From Emydura subglobosa (taxonomy: Eukaryota; Chordata; Testudines; Chelidae): 64,000 nucleotides of DNA. The stretch is from assembly GCA_007922225.1 (NCBI GenBank), contig ML680053.1, forward strand, positions 5,262,164 through 5,326,163, in the 5' to 3' direction. Every line of letters starts with the position of its first letter. The stretch's first letter is position 1. The position numbers and the translations under genes are program-made. The notes under the pieces were generated by a model. That model ran no database searches, was not told the origin of the DNA, and worked only from the letters and a program-made list of their open reading frames with translations. Below are positions 43,583 to 55,039 of the stretch, one piece after another.

Positions 43583-44930
43583 TGTAAGCCAGCGTGCCAT
43601 CCCTCCCTGTCCATCTGGGAGGGAGGCCACGTCCTCTCACTACAGCGCTCCTGTTGGTACCCGCTCAAAAAGGGGGAATTAGCATTGGGGCAGGGGTCCT
43701 TGTCCCTTCTGCAGGTTACAGGGGCTCCTACAGTCTATAGCCCCGGCCCTCAGGCAGGGCGAGGCAGCGCTTCTAGCCCTCGGCGAGGTGAGTTAGCAGT
43801 CAATAGGCCCTGACCCTCAGGCTGGGCAGGGCAGGTAGGCAGTCTTTAGCCCTCTGCAGGGCAAATCAGCAGTTTATAGGCCCTGGTCCTCAGGCAGGGA
43901 AGCCAGGAGTCTATATCCTAGAGCGGGGCAAACAAACAAGTTATAGGCCTGGACAGGGCAAACAAACAGTCTAGGGCAGTGTTTCTCAATTATATTTCGC
44001 CGCGGCACCCTTGCGATACCCTCCACCAACAAGCCCAGGAAATCTTCCCCTTTTCGGTGGCACGGTGTAGGCTGGGTTCAGCGGTGCGCTCTGTAACCAT
44101 TTTTCGGCGGCACAATCAGCTCTTCGGCAGCGTGCTCACACCTTTTCGGCGGCGCCATCAGCTGTTTGGCGGTGCGCAATTTGTGTTGATTTCGGCGGCG
44201 CGGTTCCGCTTTTTCGCGGAATCCTTCAACTCAGCCGGGTTCCGCAGAACACTATTTGAGAAACACTGGTGTAGGGGCCTCAGAGACTTTACAGGCCAGG
44301 ATGAGGCAGCCATTCCAGGGGTGGTGTGGAAAGGGGGACGCAGGCCCTCCCAACTCCTTTGCTTCCCAGCCCAGGTCCTATCAGTGGCAGGGCTCCAGCC
44401 ACAACTCACTGACACGACTGCAAGCCACAAGCTCCCCTAGGCTACTACCTTCCCCCTTTCCTTGGACTACCTGGCTCTCTGGGTCACCTTTGGTCTCCTC
44501 GGGGTACTCAGCCAAGGGCAGGTTCCACAGCCCTTCAATGTCGTCAACAGGTGGCAGGTCCAGCAACTCCTCAAGGTCATCGGCAGATGGCAGCTCCTCT
44601 AGGTCTCAGGTGGCCTGGGGTTGCTCCGGGTCCCAGGCAGCTCTGGCAGGGTTATAGGGGGCTGGTGGCTCCAGCTGCCCCTCTGGGCCCCAGGACAGAG
44701 GTAGCCCTCCCATGGTGCAACAGTCAAGCTGGTGCCTCAGAGCAGGTGGAGAGGCATTCTTCCTCTTTGGCAGCCCGCACTGGACTGAGGGAGAGGCCTC
44801 CCCTTTTATATTTCCAGCTCTGCCCCTCTGCTTCTGGTGGGGCGGGCAGGATTGTTCTGGCTCCGCCCACCCATGGGCGTGTGGTCCCTGTCTGTCCGTC
44901 TCAGAGGGAGGCCACGCCCCCTCACTACCA
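43583..44930 (-). mobile_element. Solo Gypsy-type LTR inserted in CR1 (4-bp duplication)
   Basis: On the plus strand it runs tgtaagcc...ctacca and is flanked by gaag on both sides (43579-43582 and 44931-44934). Read on the minus strand it begins TGGTAGTGAGGGGGCGTGGC, related to the LTR at 23273, and ends GCTGGCTTACA, like the LTR at 20053. Tandem units of about 60 bp (ccctcaggcagggcgaggc and relatives) fill 43735-43970. Near its 3' end it repeats its own first 40-60 bases. It is interrupted by a hAT MITE. Confidence 0.85.
43977..44268. mobile_element. hAT-type MITE nested in the solo LTR
   Basis: The ends cagtgtttctcaa and ttgagaaacactg are perfect inverted repeats. Flanking octamers gtctaggg (43969-43976) and gtgtaggg (44269-44276) match at 7 of 8 bases. 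The interior is CpG-rich with repeated ttcggcggc-type words. Non-coding. Confidence 0.85.
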
Positions 44931-45300
44931 GAAGTGTTATTTATTCCTTCTCATAACACAAAAACTAGGGGTCACCAAATGAAATTAATAGGCAGCAGGT
45001 TTAAAACAAACAAAAGGAAGTATTTCTTCACACAACGCACAATCACCTTGTGGAACTCCTTGCCAGAGCATGTTGTGAAGGCCAAGACTATAACGGGATT
45101 AAAAAGAAAAACCTAGATAAGTTCATGGTCCATCAATGGCTATTTGCCAGAGGCTGGGAATGGCTGATGGGATGGATCACTTGATGGTTACTTGTTCCAT
45201 TCATTCCCTCCGAACCACCTGGCATTGGCCGCTGTTGGCAGACAGACTACATGGCTAGATGGACCATTGGTCTGACCCAGCGTGGCTGTTCCTATGTTCT

Positions 45301-45780
45301 CAGCTGAAGCTGTGATGAACCTTTAACCGCAAGGAATCCCTTTTGGGTGGGGATTTGAGGGGCTGCTCCTGCCAGAGTCCACGTTAAGGTGTGGGGTGAT
45401 CTCTGCGAAGCTATTAGCATGGGTGCAGGGTCTTTTATGTTTTTAATACGTTTTTTTCTCTGTCGTGCTTTTTTCCCCTTAAGACTAAAGCAGGCTCGCT
45501 TAGCAAGCCCTGTGTGGGAATGATACCTGGGGGCAGTCACGCTGTCACCCGTCTCTGAAGAGAAAGCAAGCAGGTGGTGCCCTGGAGCAGCCTGTCGGTC
45601 CTGGGAATTACACAGCGAAGGCAGAGACCTGTGCAGCCAAATACCCGGGTCAGAGGGGAGGAGGAGGAGGTGGGTCTCCACTCCAGAAAGGTAACAGCTG
45701 GGGAGCTGGTGCCCTGGGCTGGGCAGCTGAGGGGAAATACCAGTGCAGTGGCCTGCCGGGTGACAGTGAGCTAGGGACTG
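45301..45780. other. Unassigned DNA upstream of the AQP11 CpG island
   Basis: No coding feature is supported. Open frames here follow composition. Confidence 0.3.
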
Positions 45781-46571
45781 ACCCCACGGGGCCAAGTTCA
45801 CCCCCCCCAGAGACGGGAAGGTCATTGCACGCCAACGGCGGCCAAGAGGCGGGAAGAACCAGGCCGAGGAAGGGGGACAGCTTGCGGCGTCTCGCCCAGT
45901 CCTGGGCACCCCACTCCTCTGTGGCAAAGCCTGTGTGTGGGGCTGGAGCCGTGTCCTGGCCCCTGGCCATAGGAAGGGGACCCAGCCCCTCCCCCATCCC
46001 GGTGAGGGGACCCGGCTCGCGCCCTTGGCCAATAGGAAAAAGACCAACAGCCCCTCCCTCCCCTGAGGGGACCCGGCTCCCTCCGCCCCTCCCTCTGCTC
46101 AGCATAAGCGCGTGACCGTCCCCTCAGCGGACCAACGGTCACAGCAGAGGCGGTGGCGGCGCGAGCTCTCCAGCCCCGGCCGGCCGGGCAGGGAGGGAGG
46201 GAGCCTGGCACCGGAGGGAGCGCGCCGTGTGCGCAGGCGCCGGCTGGCTCTATTTCTAGCCCGCCGGGGCGCCCGGCTCCGGACCCCGCAGCCAAGGCAG
46301 CTTCCCCCGCGGTGCCGCCAGCGTGGCGCTGCCTCCTGCAGCTCGTAGCTGGGTGCCGGGGCAGGGGTGAGGGGGGGGAGCTGGGACTGCCCCGCGCGGG
46401 AGTTGGGGAAGCAGAGACGTCCCCGCCGCCAGGCTGTGAGGGGAGCTGGCGGGAGGCGAGCTGAGGCTGCCCTGACGGGCTGTGTGGAGAAGCAGATCCC
46501 GCCTCCCTTCACCCCCACAGGCAGGGCTGGAGAGGGGTGAGCCTAGGACAGCGACTGCAATTGCATCCCCT
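45781..46571 (+). promoter_or_regulatory. AQP11: CpG-island promoter and 5' UTR of AQP11
   Basis: A dense GC/CpG region ends at the AQP11 start codon. It contains a CCAAT box (ggccaatagg, about 46026-46035) and a direct repeat tgaggggacccggctc (near 46001 and 46064). An 8-bp inverted repeat gtgaccgt/acggtcac lies at about 46111-46142, and many GC boxes are present. No TATA box is obvious, as usual for a CpG-island promoter. The transcription start cannot be fixed from sequence alone. Confidence 0.7.
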
Positions 46572-47214
46572 ATGCTGTGGGAAGTCCTGGCCCCTCTCAG
46601 CCAGGGCCTGCTCACCATGGTGCTGGATGAGACCTGGATCTCGCTCCTGCTGATGGCTGGCACCATGATCTCGGTCGGAGGGTGCCGGAAGCTCACCCGC
46701 CGCCACGTGCACTTGCGACGCCCTCGGCCTCGCACCTTTCTCTTGGAGATGTTGTCCACTTTCCAAATCTGTGCCTGCACCAACGAGCTCCGGCTGCTGG
46801 CCAATGTGCAGCCCAAGCCCCACGTTGCCCTCACCCTCACCTACATTTTCACCGTCCTGCATGGCTTGACGCTGCCGGGCAGCACGTGCAACCCCTGTGG
46901 CACCCTGCAACACATCTTGGATGGTGGGATCTCAGTCAAGCAGGGCGGGCTGAAGATTGCAGCTCAGTTCTTTGGTGCAATGCTGGCCAGAATTTACATG
47001 CACCACATCTGGTCCCTCGGGATCACCAAGGTGCACTCTGAGGCACTGGCCCAGGGCTGCAGTGAGCCCATCCAAACCACTGAGACCCAGGCTTTTTGCA
47101 TAGAGCTGCTCTTCTCCGCTGTGTTCCAGCTGACCATACTGCAATTTGAGTCAGTTAAACCCAGGCTCAGAGTCCACCTGGTTGCTCTTCTCATTACTAT
47201 GCTGGTGTATGGAG
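46572..47214 (+). CDS. AQP11: Aquaporin-11, exon 1 (partial gene)
   Basis: AQP11 is an unorthodox aquaporin of intracellular (ER-related) membranes that passes water and, in reports, glycerol or hydrogen peroxide. The exon encodes 214 codons plus one base. Visible are TM1 (about residues 22-36), LLEMLSTFQICACTNEL (57-73), the first pore box as NPC at 107-109 (TCNPCGTLQ) instead of NPA, a diagnostic AQP11 trait, and LRVHLVALLITMLVYG at the end. The first in-frame ATG (46572) is chosen. A second ATG at 46617 has a better Kozak context but would shorten the N-terminus relative to the mammalian protein. The exon ends at a consensus donor (GGAG|gttagt, phase 1), where mammalian exon 1 also ends. 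The second NPA box belongs to exon 2, which was not found up to 64000. Confidence 0.88.
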
Positions 47215-48440
47215 GTTAGTCACCTTTTTTTTTGTTGTTTGTTCATGATTGTCTCAAGTTATAGATATTTTTGAATTGTGTGAGATGTTTTTAAAAAAAC
47301 GTGAACATGCATAATTGTTCCTGTAGTGCTGTTGCAGTGATTTACAGCTGACAAAATGCACTGAACAAAGGCCTTGATCCAGTTAACTGAACCAGGTGGG
47401 GGAGACTTTATTTGGACTCTGTGTAGATGTAAAGTTCTACCTGCATAGATCCCATTGCAGGATTGGGGCCTAAGAATGAAAGGAAGTGAAATCTCGGTTT
47501 TAAAGAATTTGCAGGCTAAAACACAAATGGGTAAAACTAAATATTTCTCCAGATGTTTCTTTTAGATGTCTTACTGAAACACACAGAAAAGTCCTTTCAT
47601 AATACAACTTAATATTACATGACATCTTTCATACAACTTGTGTCACAAAATGCTTTGATTTAAACAGCAGCAGTGTAAGGAAGTCAGATAAACTTGCGTC
47701 AGTTTAACTACATGATAGTACATCAGTTACATCAATGTGCAAACCCTTAACATAGATATACTACACAAGAATAAAGCAGGGTTTACACTAAAGTGACTTA
47801 ATTAGGTATATTACACTGAGCTCTCAGGTGAACCAGGACCAGGAACAAATATCTGTCCAATGTGTATGGTAGTGTTAATTGGCAATCAATTACTTCAAGT
47901 TACAACACAACCAACAAATCTAGTCCAAACAAGGTCAGGAAGACTGGAGCAAGTCCATGAGGACTTGCAGAAAAAAGTTTAGTAATTTTGAACTCCATTC
48001 TGAAGTGAATTTTTGAGGACAGAGGCAACGTGATGATGCTTCTTAACAGATTTTAAGTGTCTCACCTGAATCTTTCAGCAAAAGTCTCAGAAGAGGGATG
48101 TACACTAGATTATAGTGTCTTGACAGAGCCTAAAATAGAACACAAGTTTCCTGATTACTAACATTCCTCTGCTGTCCAGAAAATATATGTATCATGTCAC
48201 CTCTCTAGAGGCTGGTCCTCATAAGAGGATAGCAGCCAGTTACTGCTACTTGTAAGTGGAGGGGTTAACTCAGTTGATAGAAATCTGTACTGTGGATCTA
48301 ACACTCTTGGGTTCCAGCCCTGCTGATGATATATGCATGGGGTCAGTATGGCTCAACCCGATGGAATGTTTGGCTGGTTTTTTTTAATTTAATGTGTTTT
48401 TTAAAAACACTGTATTACATATAAAAACTGCATTAAAAGA
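47215..48440 (+). other. AQP11 intron 1, proximal part
   Basis: It starts with the donor gttagt. It contains unassigned DNA and, at about 47640-47830, faint Harbinger-MITE-like words (gggtttacacta). Confidence 0.45.
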
Positions 48441-48837
48441 ACATTAAGGTTACAAAGTCAACCACTCAAAAGTTAAGAAATTCTAGAATTAAGGTTGCCT
48501 GAGCAGTCTTAATTCATCTTTTTTTGTGTAACATAATACATACAGTCTTTACATGATTACTTGCTATATGTTTTACAGGATCCCTGCCTCATTCAGTGCA
48601 CAGGATGTACACTGAATGAGGCAGTGGGTTGCAACAAGACAAAGAATAGCCTCCTGCTGTTAAGGCAATTGGACGAGGACTCGAGAGCTTGGTTCTCTTT
48701 CTGCCACAGACTTCTTATGTGATGTTGTACAAGACCTATTATAATGCATACATGAAAGGAGGCTGAATTATGGTTGCACAGGCTAACTTAATTCTGATAT
48801 TTCCTAGTTTGAATGCTTGACTTTGCAACCTTGATGA
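48441..48837. repeat. Foldback-type interspersed repeat, copy 2 (complete hairpin)
   Basis: The left arm (48441-48516, aaggttacaaagtcaacc and onward) is complementary to the right arm (48762-48837, gaatgcttgactttgcaacc). In the middle a second perfect 15-bp inverted repeat (ctgcctcattcagtg at 48584-48598, cactgaatgaggcag at 48610-48624) forms its own hairpin. The family also occurs at 31014. Non-coding, with no clear target duplication. Confidence 0.7.
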
Positions 48838-49237
48838 TCTTTTAAGATATTACATATTGAAAATCATGTATAGATGCATGAGATTATCCTCAAATATAAA
48901 AATCATGAAGGATGAGTCCAAAAGCTTCTTTCTGCTTTGGGGTCCTAATTCACAATGTTGCAGATTCATATTTATAAATTATTAAAATGGGCCATTTTCA
49001 TTGTTATGTATTTCAAACATTTAGGGTTTTTTCCAGCAAATACCAAATAGATTAGACCATAATAATGTGGAATAATAGTTTGTCTTTTAAAAAAAATTTT
49101 ACGTTGTTTTACTTGTGTTCTGAAAAGTTTACAAAATCTGTGAATTTGAACTAAGTTAGATGGTTTATTTTTAAAAGCCAAATTGTGAGTGTTCTTTTCA
49201 AACTGACATACAATAATGAATGATGCAGAAATATCAG

Positions 49238-49925
49238 AGTAGAATCATAGAGTTGGAAGGGACCACAGGAGGTCATCTAGTCCAACTCCCTGCTGAAAGC
49301 AGGACTAACTTCAGCTAAATAATCCCAGCGAGAGTTTTGTCAAGCCGCAGCATAAAAACTTCTAAAGATGGAAATTCCACCACCTCCCTAGGTAACCCAT
49401 TCCAGTGCTTCATCCCCCCTAGTGAAAAACTTTTTCCTAATGTCCAACCTAGACCTCCCCCACTGCAACTTGAAACCGTTGCCCCTTGTTCTGTCATCTG
49501 CCATCACTGAGAACNNNNNNNNNNNNNNNNNNNNNNNNNNNNNNNNNNNNNNNNNNNNNNNNNNNNNNNNNNNNNNNNNNNNNNNNNNNNNNNNNNNNNN
49601 NNNNNNNNNNNNNNGCCGCCGCCTCCGCATTCTCCCCCGCCACCAGGGCCACCATCAGGCCCTTGACAGAAAAAAGGTTCCCCACCCCTGAGGTAGTTAA
49701 AGGCTGCTATCAAATCTCCCCTCATTCTTCTCTTCTGCAGACTAAACAAGCCTAGTTCCCTCAGCCTCTCCTCATAAGTCATGTGCTCCAGCCCCCTAAT
49801 CATTTTTGTTGCCCTCCGCTGGACTCTCTCCAACTTCTCCACATCCTTTTTGTAGTGGGGGGGCCCAAAACTGCACACAATACTCCAGATGCGGCCTCAC
49901 CAATGCCGAATAGAGGGGAATAATC
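49238..49925 (-). repeat. CR1 LINE, minus orientation, with assembly gap
   Basis: The plus strand reads the complement of a CR1 end: agaatcatagagttggaagg, gaccacaggaggtcatctag, caactccctgctgaaagcag, then coding text. On the right of the gap the minus strand reads [20 protein letters not shown] and [20 protein letters not shown]. The family is younger-looking than the other CR1 pieces. Confidence 0.85.
49515..49614. other. Assembly gap (100 Ns)
   Basis: Exactly 100 Ns, a conventional placeholder for a gap of unknown size. It lies inside a CR1 copy and next to a GC-rich edge (gccgccgcctccgc), which is not normal CR1 sequence. Confidence 0.98.
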
Positions 49926-52900
49926 AATTAGTACATTTCTTATATATCAGACTTCAGCCTATGGTGAATCTTTTTATGTCCTAGTACACAATTAAGAGCT
50001 TTGTGCTGCACCTGTAGATATGACTATAGTTTAAAAAGTGATTGTAAAAAAAAAAAGAAAAAGCATTTGTTGATTATTTATTCCATAACAAATTTGTTTT
50101 GTGTACACTTTTTAAAAAGATTTTTTCTTTATTTTTTTTCTGTTCTGGAAAGAGACTTATATGCTGTAAAGTACCTAGCAAATGTGGGGACAAACACTGT
50201 TTAACTTTGGTAGTTATAAGGCACTTTTCACCTGGGCATTTAAGTATAAACTGCTATCATCAAAATTTTTCATTAGTATCCTAAAGTTTAGTTGGGTTAT
50301 TTCCTTCTTAAGTACAATTACCAGTAAACCCGACCCAAAAGGGTTGTTATAGGTGTACAATTCAATTTATTTTAACTACCACTAATATACATATCAGATG
50401 TGTCAAATTAACTGCTGCTGATGTGCAAGAAAGTTAGAAAAATCATCATCGTTATTTGTAAATTGAATGATTTTGCTAGGGAGTGATTGAGAGACAATAA
50501 ATTTGGAAGCCCTCAATCTTCTAGTCTTTTACTTTTTGAAAGTTCAAACTGATTTTATAAAACCAACCTTTTCTGCCTTGTTATTCTTCATATAGTATTT
50601 ATGGAAGTACCAAAAATCACATGAGAAATTGGTCCCATGTAATTTAGGTCTTTAAATATTTTCTGTTTGAAAGAAGGCACTTATAAAAATGGAAATAAGC
50701 TTTCTGTACCTTTCCAACCCCATAATTTTTACACTAACCCCCACCTGACCAGCAAAATTCAAGGGCAACGTGCTTATTAATGATGTGCGATATTACCATT
50801 ACTTTTAAAAATATATTGCAAAACATTTACTGTTGTACTATGAAGTATTGTATATTATTAAAATTATACTTGTCAGTTTAATAAAGAATATTTTGATATG
50901 TTATCCTTACATTTACATGAGACTAGTAGCTCACAATGTGAACTACTGTGATACCTACAACATGTATCATCCTTAAATGCAGGGAGCCCAGAGGGATACA
51001 GAGATGAGGGCAGAGTTTGTTTCTCGTTTTTGTTTTTAAAGTATAACTTTAATTTCTATGGATGGTAGTTTTTTTTTAAATAGTGTTTTATTAAGGTTCT
51101 TATTACATTTTTGGATCTAGAAATAAATATCTCAATATTTAAAATGGCTCAAAAGTGTGTGTGGTGCCTTATAGAACAAATAGAAAAACAGTGATACTGC
51201 CTTGAAGACTTTTCAATCTAAAATTTATACTGTATGTAAAATAACCTTTTGATTTTTTTTAACCATTATTGCTATAACAAAAGACAATCTCAGTTTACTA
51301 AGCAAAACTAGCTATGGAGGGTTACTGCTTAAGCTTTTACTATTCCGTTATCTATTACTGCATTATGTGGGTTGTGAAGGAGATGATCCCTTATTCGCCA
51401 AATTTGGCTACTTGGTCCTCTTTGGAAACAGCAGGAGAAAAGGAGCCAGAAAATCTCCTGCTCCTCTGTTTATGAACATAAAGTTCTAGCAGCTGCAACA
51501 TTAAGGGGAGAGGATAAAAGAAAGCACAAGGAAAAAGGGAGGAGATTGGAGGACAGAGGGAAGGGTCAAAAATCCCAGGTTTGAGGATGTGGGAGGAAAA
51601 GAGCAAAGAAAAAATTGAAGCCAAATTTTAGGGTGAGAATTGATCTTTGTTTCATTACTGTTTCCATTGACTCTCTTCATTAATTAGATCAACAGCCAAA
51701 AGAAACCCAAATATATAATTTACCCCCTAAATAGTAGTAGTTTTAAAAAATCAAAGTAAGTTGGGGAGCTCACCAGTTTTAGTGAGTACTATCACATTAC
51801 TGGACATTGTGAAGTAATGTAGTGTTGCATCATCTTGTGATGGTGAGATGCTACAAGGAGAAGAGAATAAGGATGACAGGAAAAGTGTCCAAAAGAAGAC
51901 CTTTGGTTAGCAAACGAAAAGTGTAAAAATATGTGTGCACTTCTATTCAGGTACACATCTCTGCTTTTCCACACCTCCATTCTGACCATGATGGACAATC
52001 TGTATTAATATAAAAAAAAATAAGAAGTGGGAGCTGGGGTATGTTTCCTGGAAAATTTTGTAATATATGAGGCAGTTTCATACAATTTAGAAAATCAAGA
52101 CATTTAAAGAGAAATGTTATGGTAAAACTTTGTATTTATTTCTCCTGCCCCTTCCCATTAGGGGCTGCAAGGTACTTTCTCCTACTGCTGCTACCACTTC
52201 ATGTTCCTTTGTCTGGTGAGTCCTCACTTCAAAGGAAGGGGAACTTTGGGTAAGCAGTGCTTCCCCAAGAATAATTTCTCTTAGCTTTTAATGCAGGAAT
52301 GGAAGCTGTGTTCTTGCATTATATCTTCTACCCCTAAAATTGTTGAGTTCTTCATTTGAAAAAGTTTGGAGGATAGATCCACCTCACAGACAAAAATGAA
52401 ATTAGAATTCTGCAAGTAAAAAAAGTCTGTACTTTTTGCATCATAAGCTAACTTCCTGTTTAATGTTTTTAGGAAAACTTTTGTATGTTGGAAAGTTTCA
52501 TCACTGTTTTTCTGTGTCTCTTTTTACATGTCTCTTCCAGCTGCTCCTCTTTTCTTTCTTTTCTAAATGTAAAAGTGCAGGTGGAAAAAGTCTCATTTTC
52601 TTGCCTGACTTGTTCTGCCCACTCTGATTGTTCCCAGTGAACAACCTAAATTTGCTGTATAATCTACAACATCCTTCACTCTAGTGATATATTTACAAGA
52701 GTTCCATGTCCACTGAGATGGTCATCTAATATTTAAGGACCTACCTTGTGTTATGATGGTACAGGTAGGTAGGGAACAGGAGGATGTATTCAGGCCATAT
52801 GCTTCCTGACATCAGGATAGGATCTCTACTTAATACATAAAGTGACTTAAACTATTGGCTAGATGATGGCAACCCCAAGACAGCTAGCATACATGTTTTT

Positions 52901-53146
52901 TGACCCAACAGCAATGTTTTCACAGTAGCACATTTCCTTCTGCCTCTACCACAAGCTGCAGTTTTCATTCTTGGAAATATACATTTTAAGACAGGATTTC
53001 ACCCTCTGTATCTTATTAAATTTTTCTTTTTATATATTGGTATAATCCTGAAATATTCATTAAAAAATACTTTGGCTCCGGAACATCAAACACTAAGTAT
53101 CCTAGCCATATATCAGAGCAGTTTGTCTTGTCCAAGTAAATACAAT
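49926..53146. other. AQP11 intron 1, unassigned AT-rich part
   Basis: No repeat family or gene is recognised. Open frames are short and have no domains. A splice-like stretch at 52162-52216 is discussed under rejected items. Confidence 0.4.
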
Positions 53147-53154
53147 CCTTAGTG

Positions 53155-53341
53155 CAGGGCTCGACAAATTTCCTTTGGAGCTAGGAGCCAGCCCAAAAAT
53201 TAAGGAGCCAGACAACGTGGGCTCAGCGCTGGAGCGCACTGGCCGGAGCGCGGTGGCCGCTCCCCCTGGAAAAAAACTAGGCACCAGACTTAAATTTCTA
53301 GGCACCATGGTGACCTGGCGCCCAGGGTTTGTCGAGCCCTG
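53155..53341. mobile_element. hAT-type MITE, 187 bp, perfect 8-bp duplication
   Basis: The ends cagggctcgacaaa and tttgtcgagccctg are perfect 14-bp inverted repeats. The octamer ccttagtg is present on both sides (53147-53154 and 53342-53349). Several CpGs survive, suggesting a fairly recent insertion. Its ends differ from those of the intact hAT at 8762, so another transposase mobilised it. Confidence 0.92.
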
Positions 53342-53349
53342 CCTTAGTG

Positions 53350-54835
53350 ATATAAATACTTCACTTGGAAACATTAAATATTTTGTTTAAATACTAAGCA
53401 GAAAAAGTATTATTTTTCCTCATTGTCAGCAGGTATTGGAACATAAGGAAATAATATAGTGCCCATCACTCTAATTTAAATATGCAATGTACCCGCAGCA
53501 CTCATCTGTGCATTTTGGGAGCCACAACATCCAACTACACCAGCTCACTGAATAGCTCAGCTAGAAAAGTCAGCCACGTTTTAAAGTTACAGAAATTAAT
53601 ATGAACTTCATTTTATATTGCTAAGGCATATTATAGGCAAAGTTCAAATAAGCCTTCAGAGGAAAATGATAGCTCAAAGGATTGTCAATAGGTAAGGCTG
53701 TGTTTTTGTCATGAAAGTCTAAGACGTTTTGATTTCCAGGTTTTAAAAAAAATGGTCATTTTTGACACTTGGGATTTTGGCATGTAACAACAGACAGTTA
53801 AATCAGTTTCACTGTGAACTTTGAGAGCTCAGGTATGTGAGCAGTGGAGGGTGGGGGAGACAAACACGTCTATGCTAGGTTTTTTTCACAATTGGTATCA
53901 GTGGCAGGACCACTAGTATAGACAAAGTTTCAAGCCCACACCATCATTTTAACCATCCTGTCATCTCAACCTGTTTAAAGCACATTTTCGTGGAACAAGT
54001 AAAAATGCCAATGGGCTGTCACTACTTTGTCTTCGCTAGCATTCCCACCATTGTAATAATTGATAGAGATGCACTTGTATTCACAACAGTTGGAATTTTT
54101 TTAAATCAGAAAATAGGCTAGTTTAGATAAAGCCTTAAGTAATAGGAGCTCTAGGAGTTGATATTTGATTTTGTTTGATATATAATGACATATAGAATGC
54201 ACCAGTCTACTGTTTTGTTTTGAGCTTGTGGTGTGCCACGTTGAGGAAGATTGGCAAGTATAACAGATTCTTTGATCTTTCTAGGTTCTTGTTTTTTAAG
54301 AAGTCACAGAATTTTCTTTGCTGGTCTTTGAAGTGTCTGCAGTGGCCAAAGCAGAAAAGTAGTGAAGAAGTGGCAGTAGCAATTCTATTCTGTCTGCCTT
54401 CCTGCTCTGGTACTACTACAGAACTGAACTGGAAGCAGTGGGATATTAACCCTAATAAAGGGAAAGGGAGCCTTTTGGATCTATGTTGCTAGTTCAGTTT
54501 AACCTAGTTGAGCGGTGACAGGAAATTGTTACCATCTGATAGCTTATGTGAAATAAGTTGTGTGGTCTCAGATGGTTCAGAGATATGAGTGAACGAGACT
54601 CTGTATAGTCATTTCTAGTCTATTGTTATTTACTTTATGTTCATAGGTCTTCTTATTATCTTAATAGAGGAGGGCACATTAGGCATTACCAGACGTAACA
54701 CCAGTTTTCAGAAATCCACCTTTCCCTTCCCCCAAACGCTAGGCCAATCTGCTTCTATCTCTCTGACTCTTAAGTCTTCAACTCCACATGACAATGTGGG
54801 TCTTATCCTTTTGTAAATGTACTTGGCGCTGTTAC
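53350..54835. other. AQP11 intron 1, unassigned
   Basis: No supported feature is seen in this stretch. Confidence 0.35.
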
Positions 54836-55039
54836 TTAGGCCTGGTCTACACGACAAAGTTAGTTCAACACAAGGCAGCTTACATCGACCTAGTTGTACC
54901 TGTGTCTTCACTCTAATTTGGCTCCCACGAACATAAGTGCCCTGCTAAGCCAACTTAACACCACCTCCCTGTGTGGTGTAGAGTCACAGTTGATGTAGTT
55001 TGGTTGACATAAGTAACACTGACCATACTGGCTACACAC

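Larger units (their letters stand above)
42275..45300 (+). mobile_element. CR1 LINE, plus orientation, split by a solo LTR
   Basis: RT text starts at about 42360 (SPGPDGIHPRN) and runs with stops and shifts. The SQGSVLGPALFN-type block is at about 42905-42945, FADGT at 42997 (altered FADD), MKFNVNKCKVMHIG at 43098 and LEYCVQIWSPHLKKD at 43360. The tail resumes at 44935 (tgttatttattccttctcat) and ends at about 45300 in ggctgttcctatgttct. The element is dead. Confidence 0.85.

Noticed and set aside
45292..46518. Several long open frames (up to 251 aa) over the AQP11 CpG island on both strands
   Set aside because: They follow GC-rich composition, are rich in P, G, A, R and S, and contain no domain. 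They overlap the promoter and 5' UTR.
52162..52216. Splice-like mini-exon in the AQP11 intron (polypyrimidine tract with ag at the left, gtgagt at the right)
   Set aside because: In the phase required by exon 1 it encodes GLQGTFSYCCYHFMFLCL, which has no NPA box and no similarity to AQP11 exon 2. Most likely a chance splice-like sequence.
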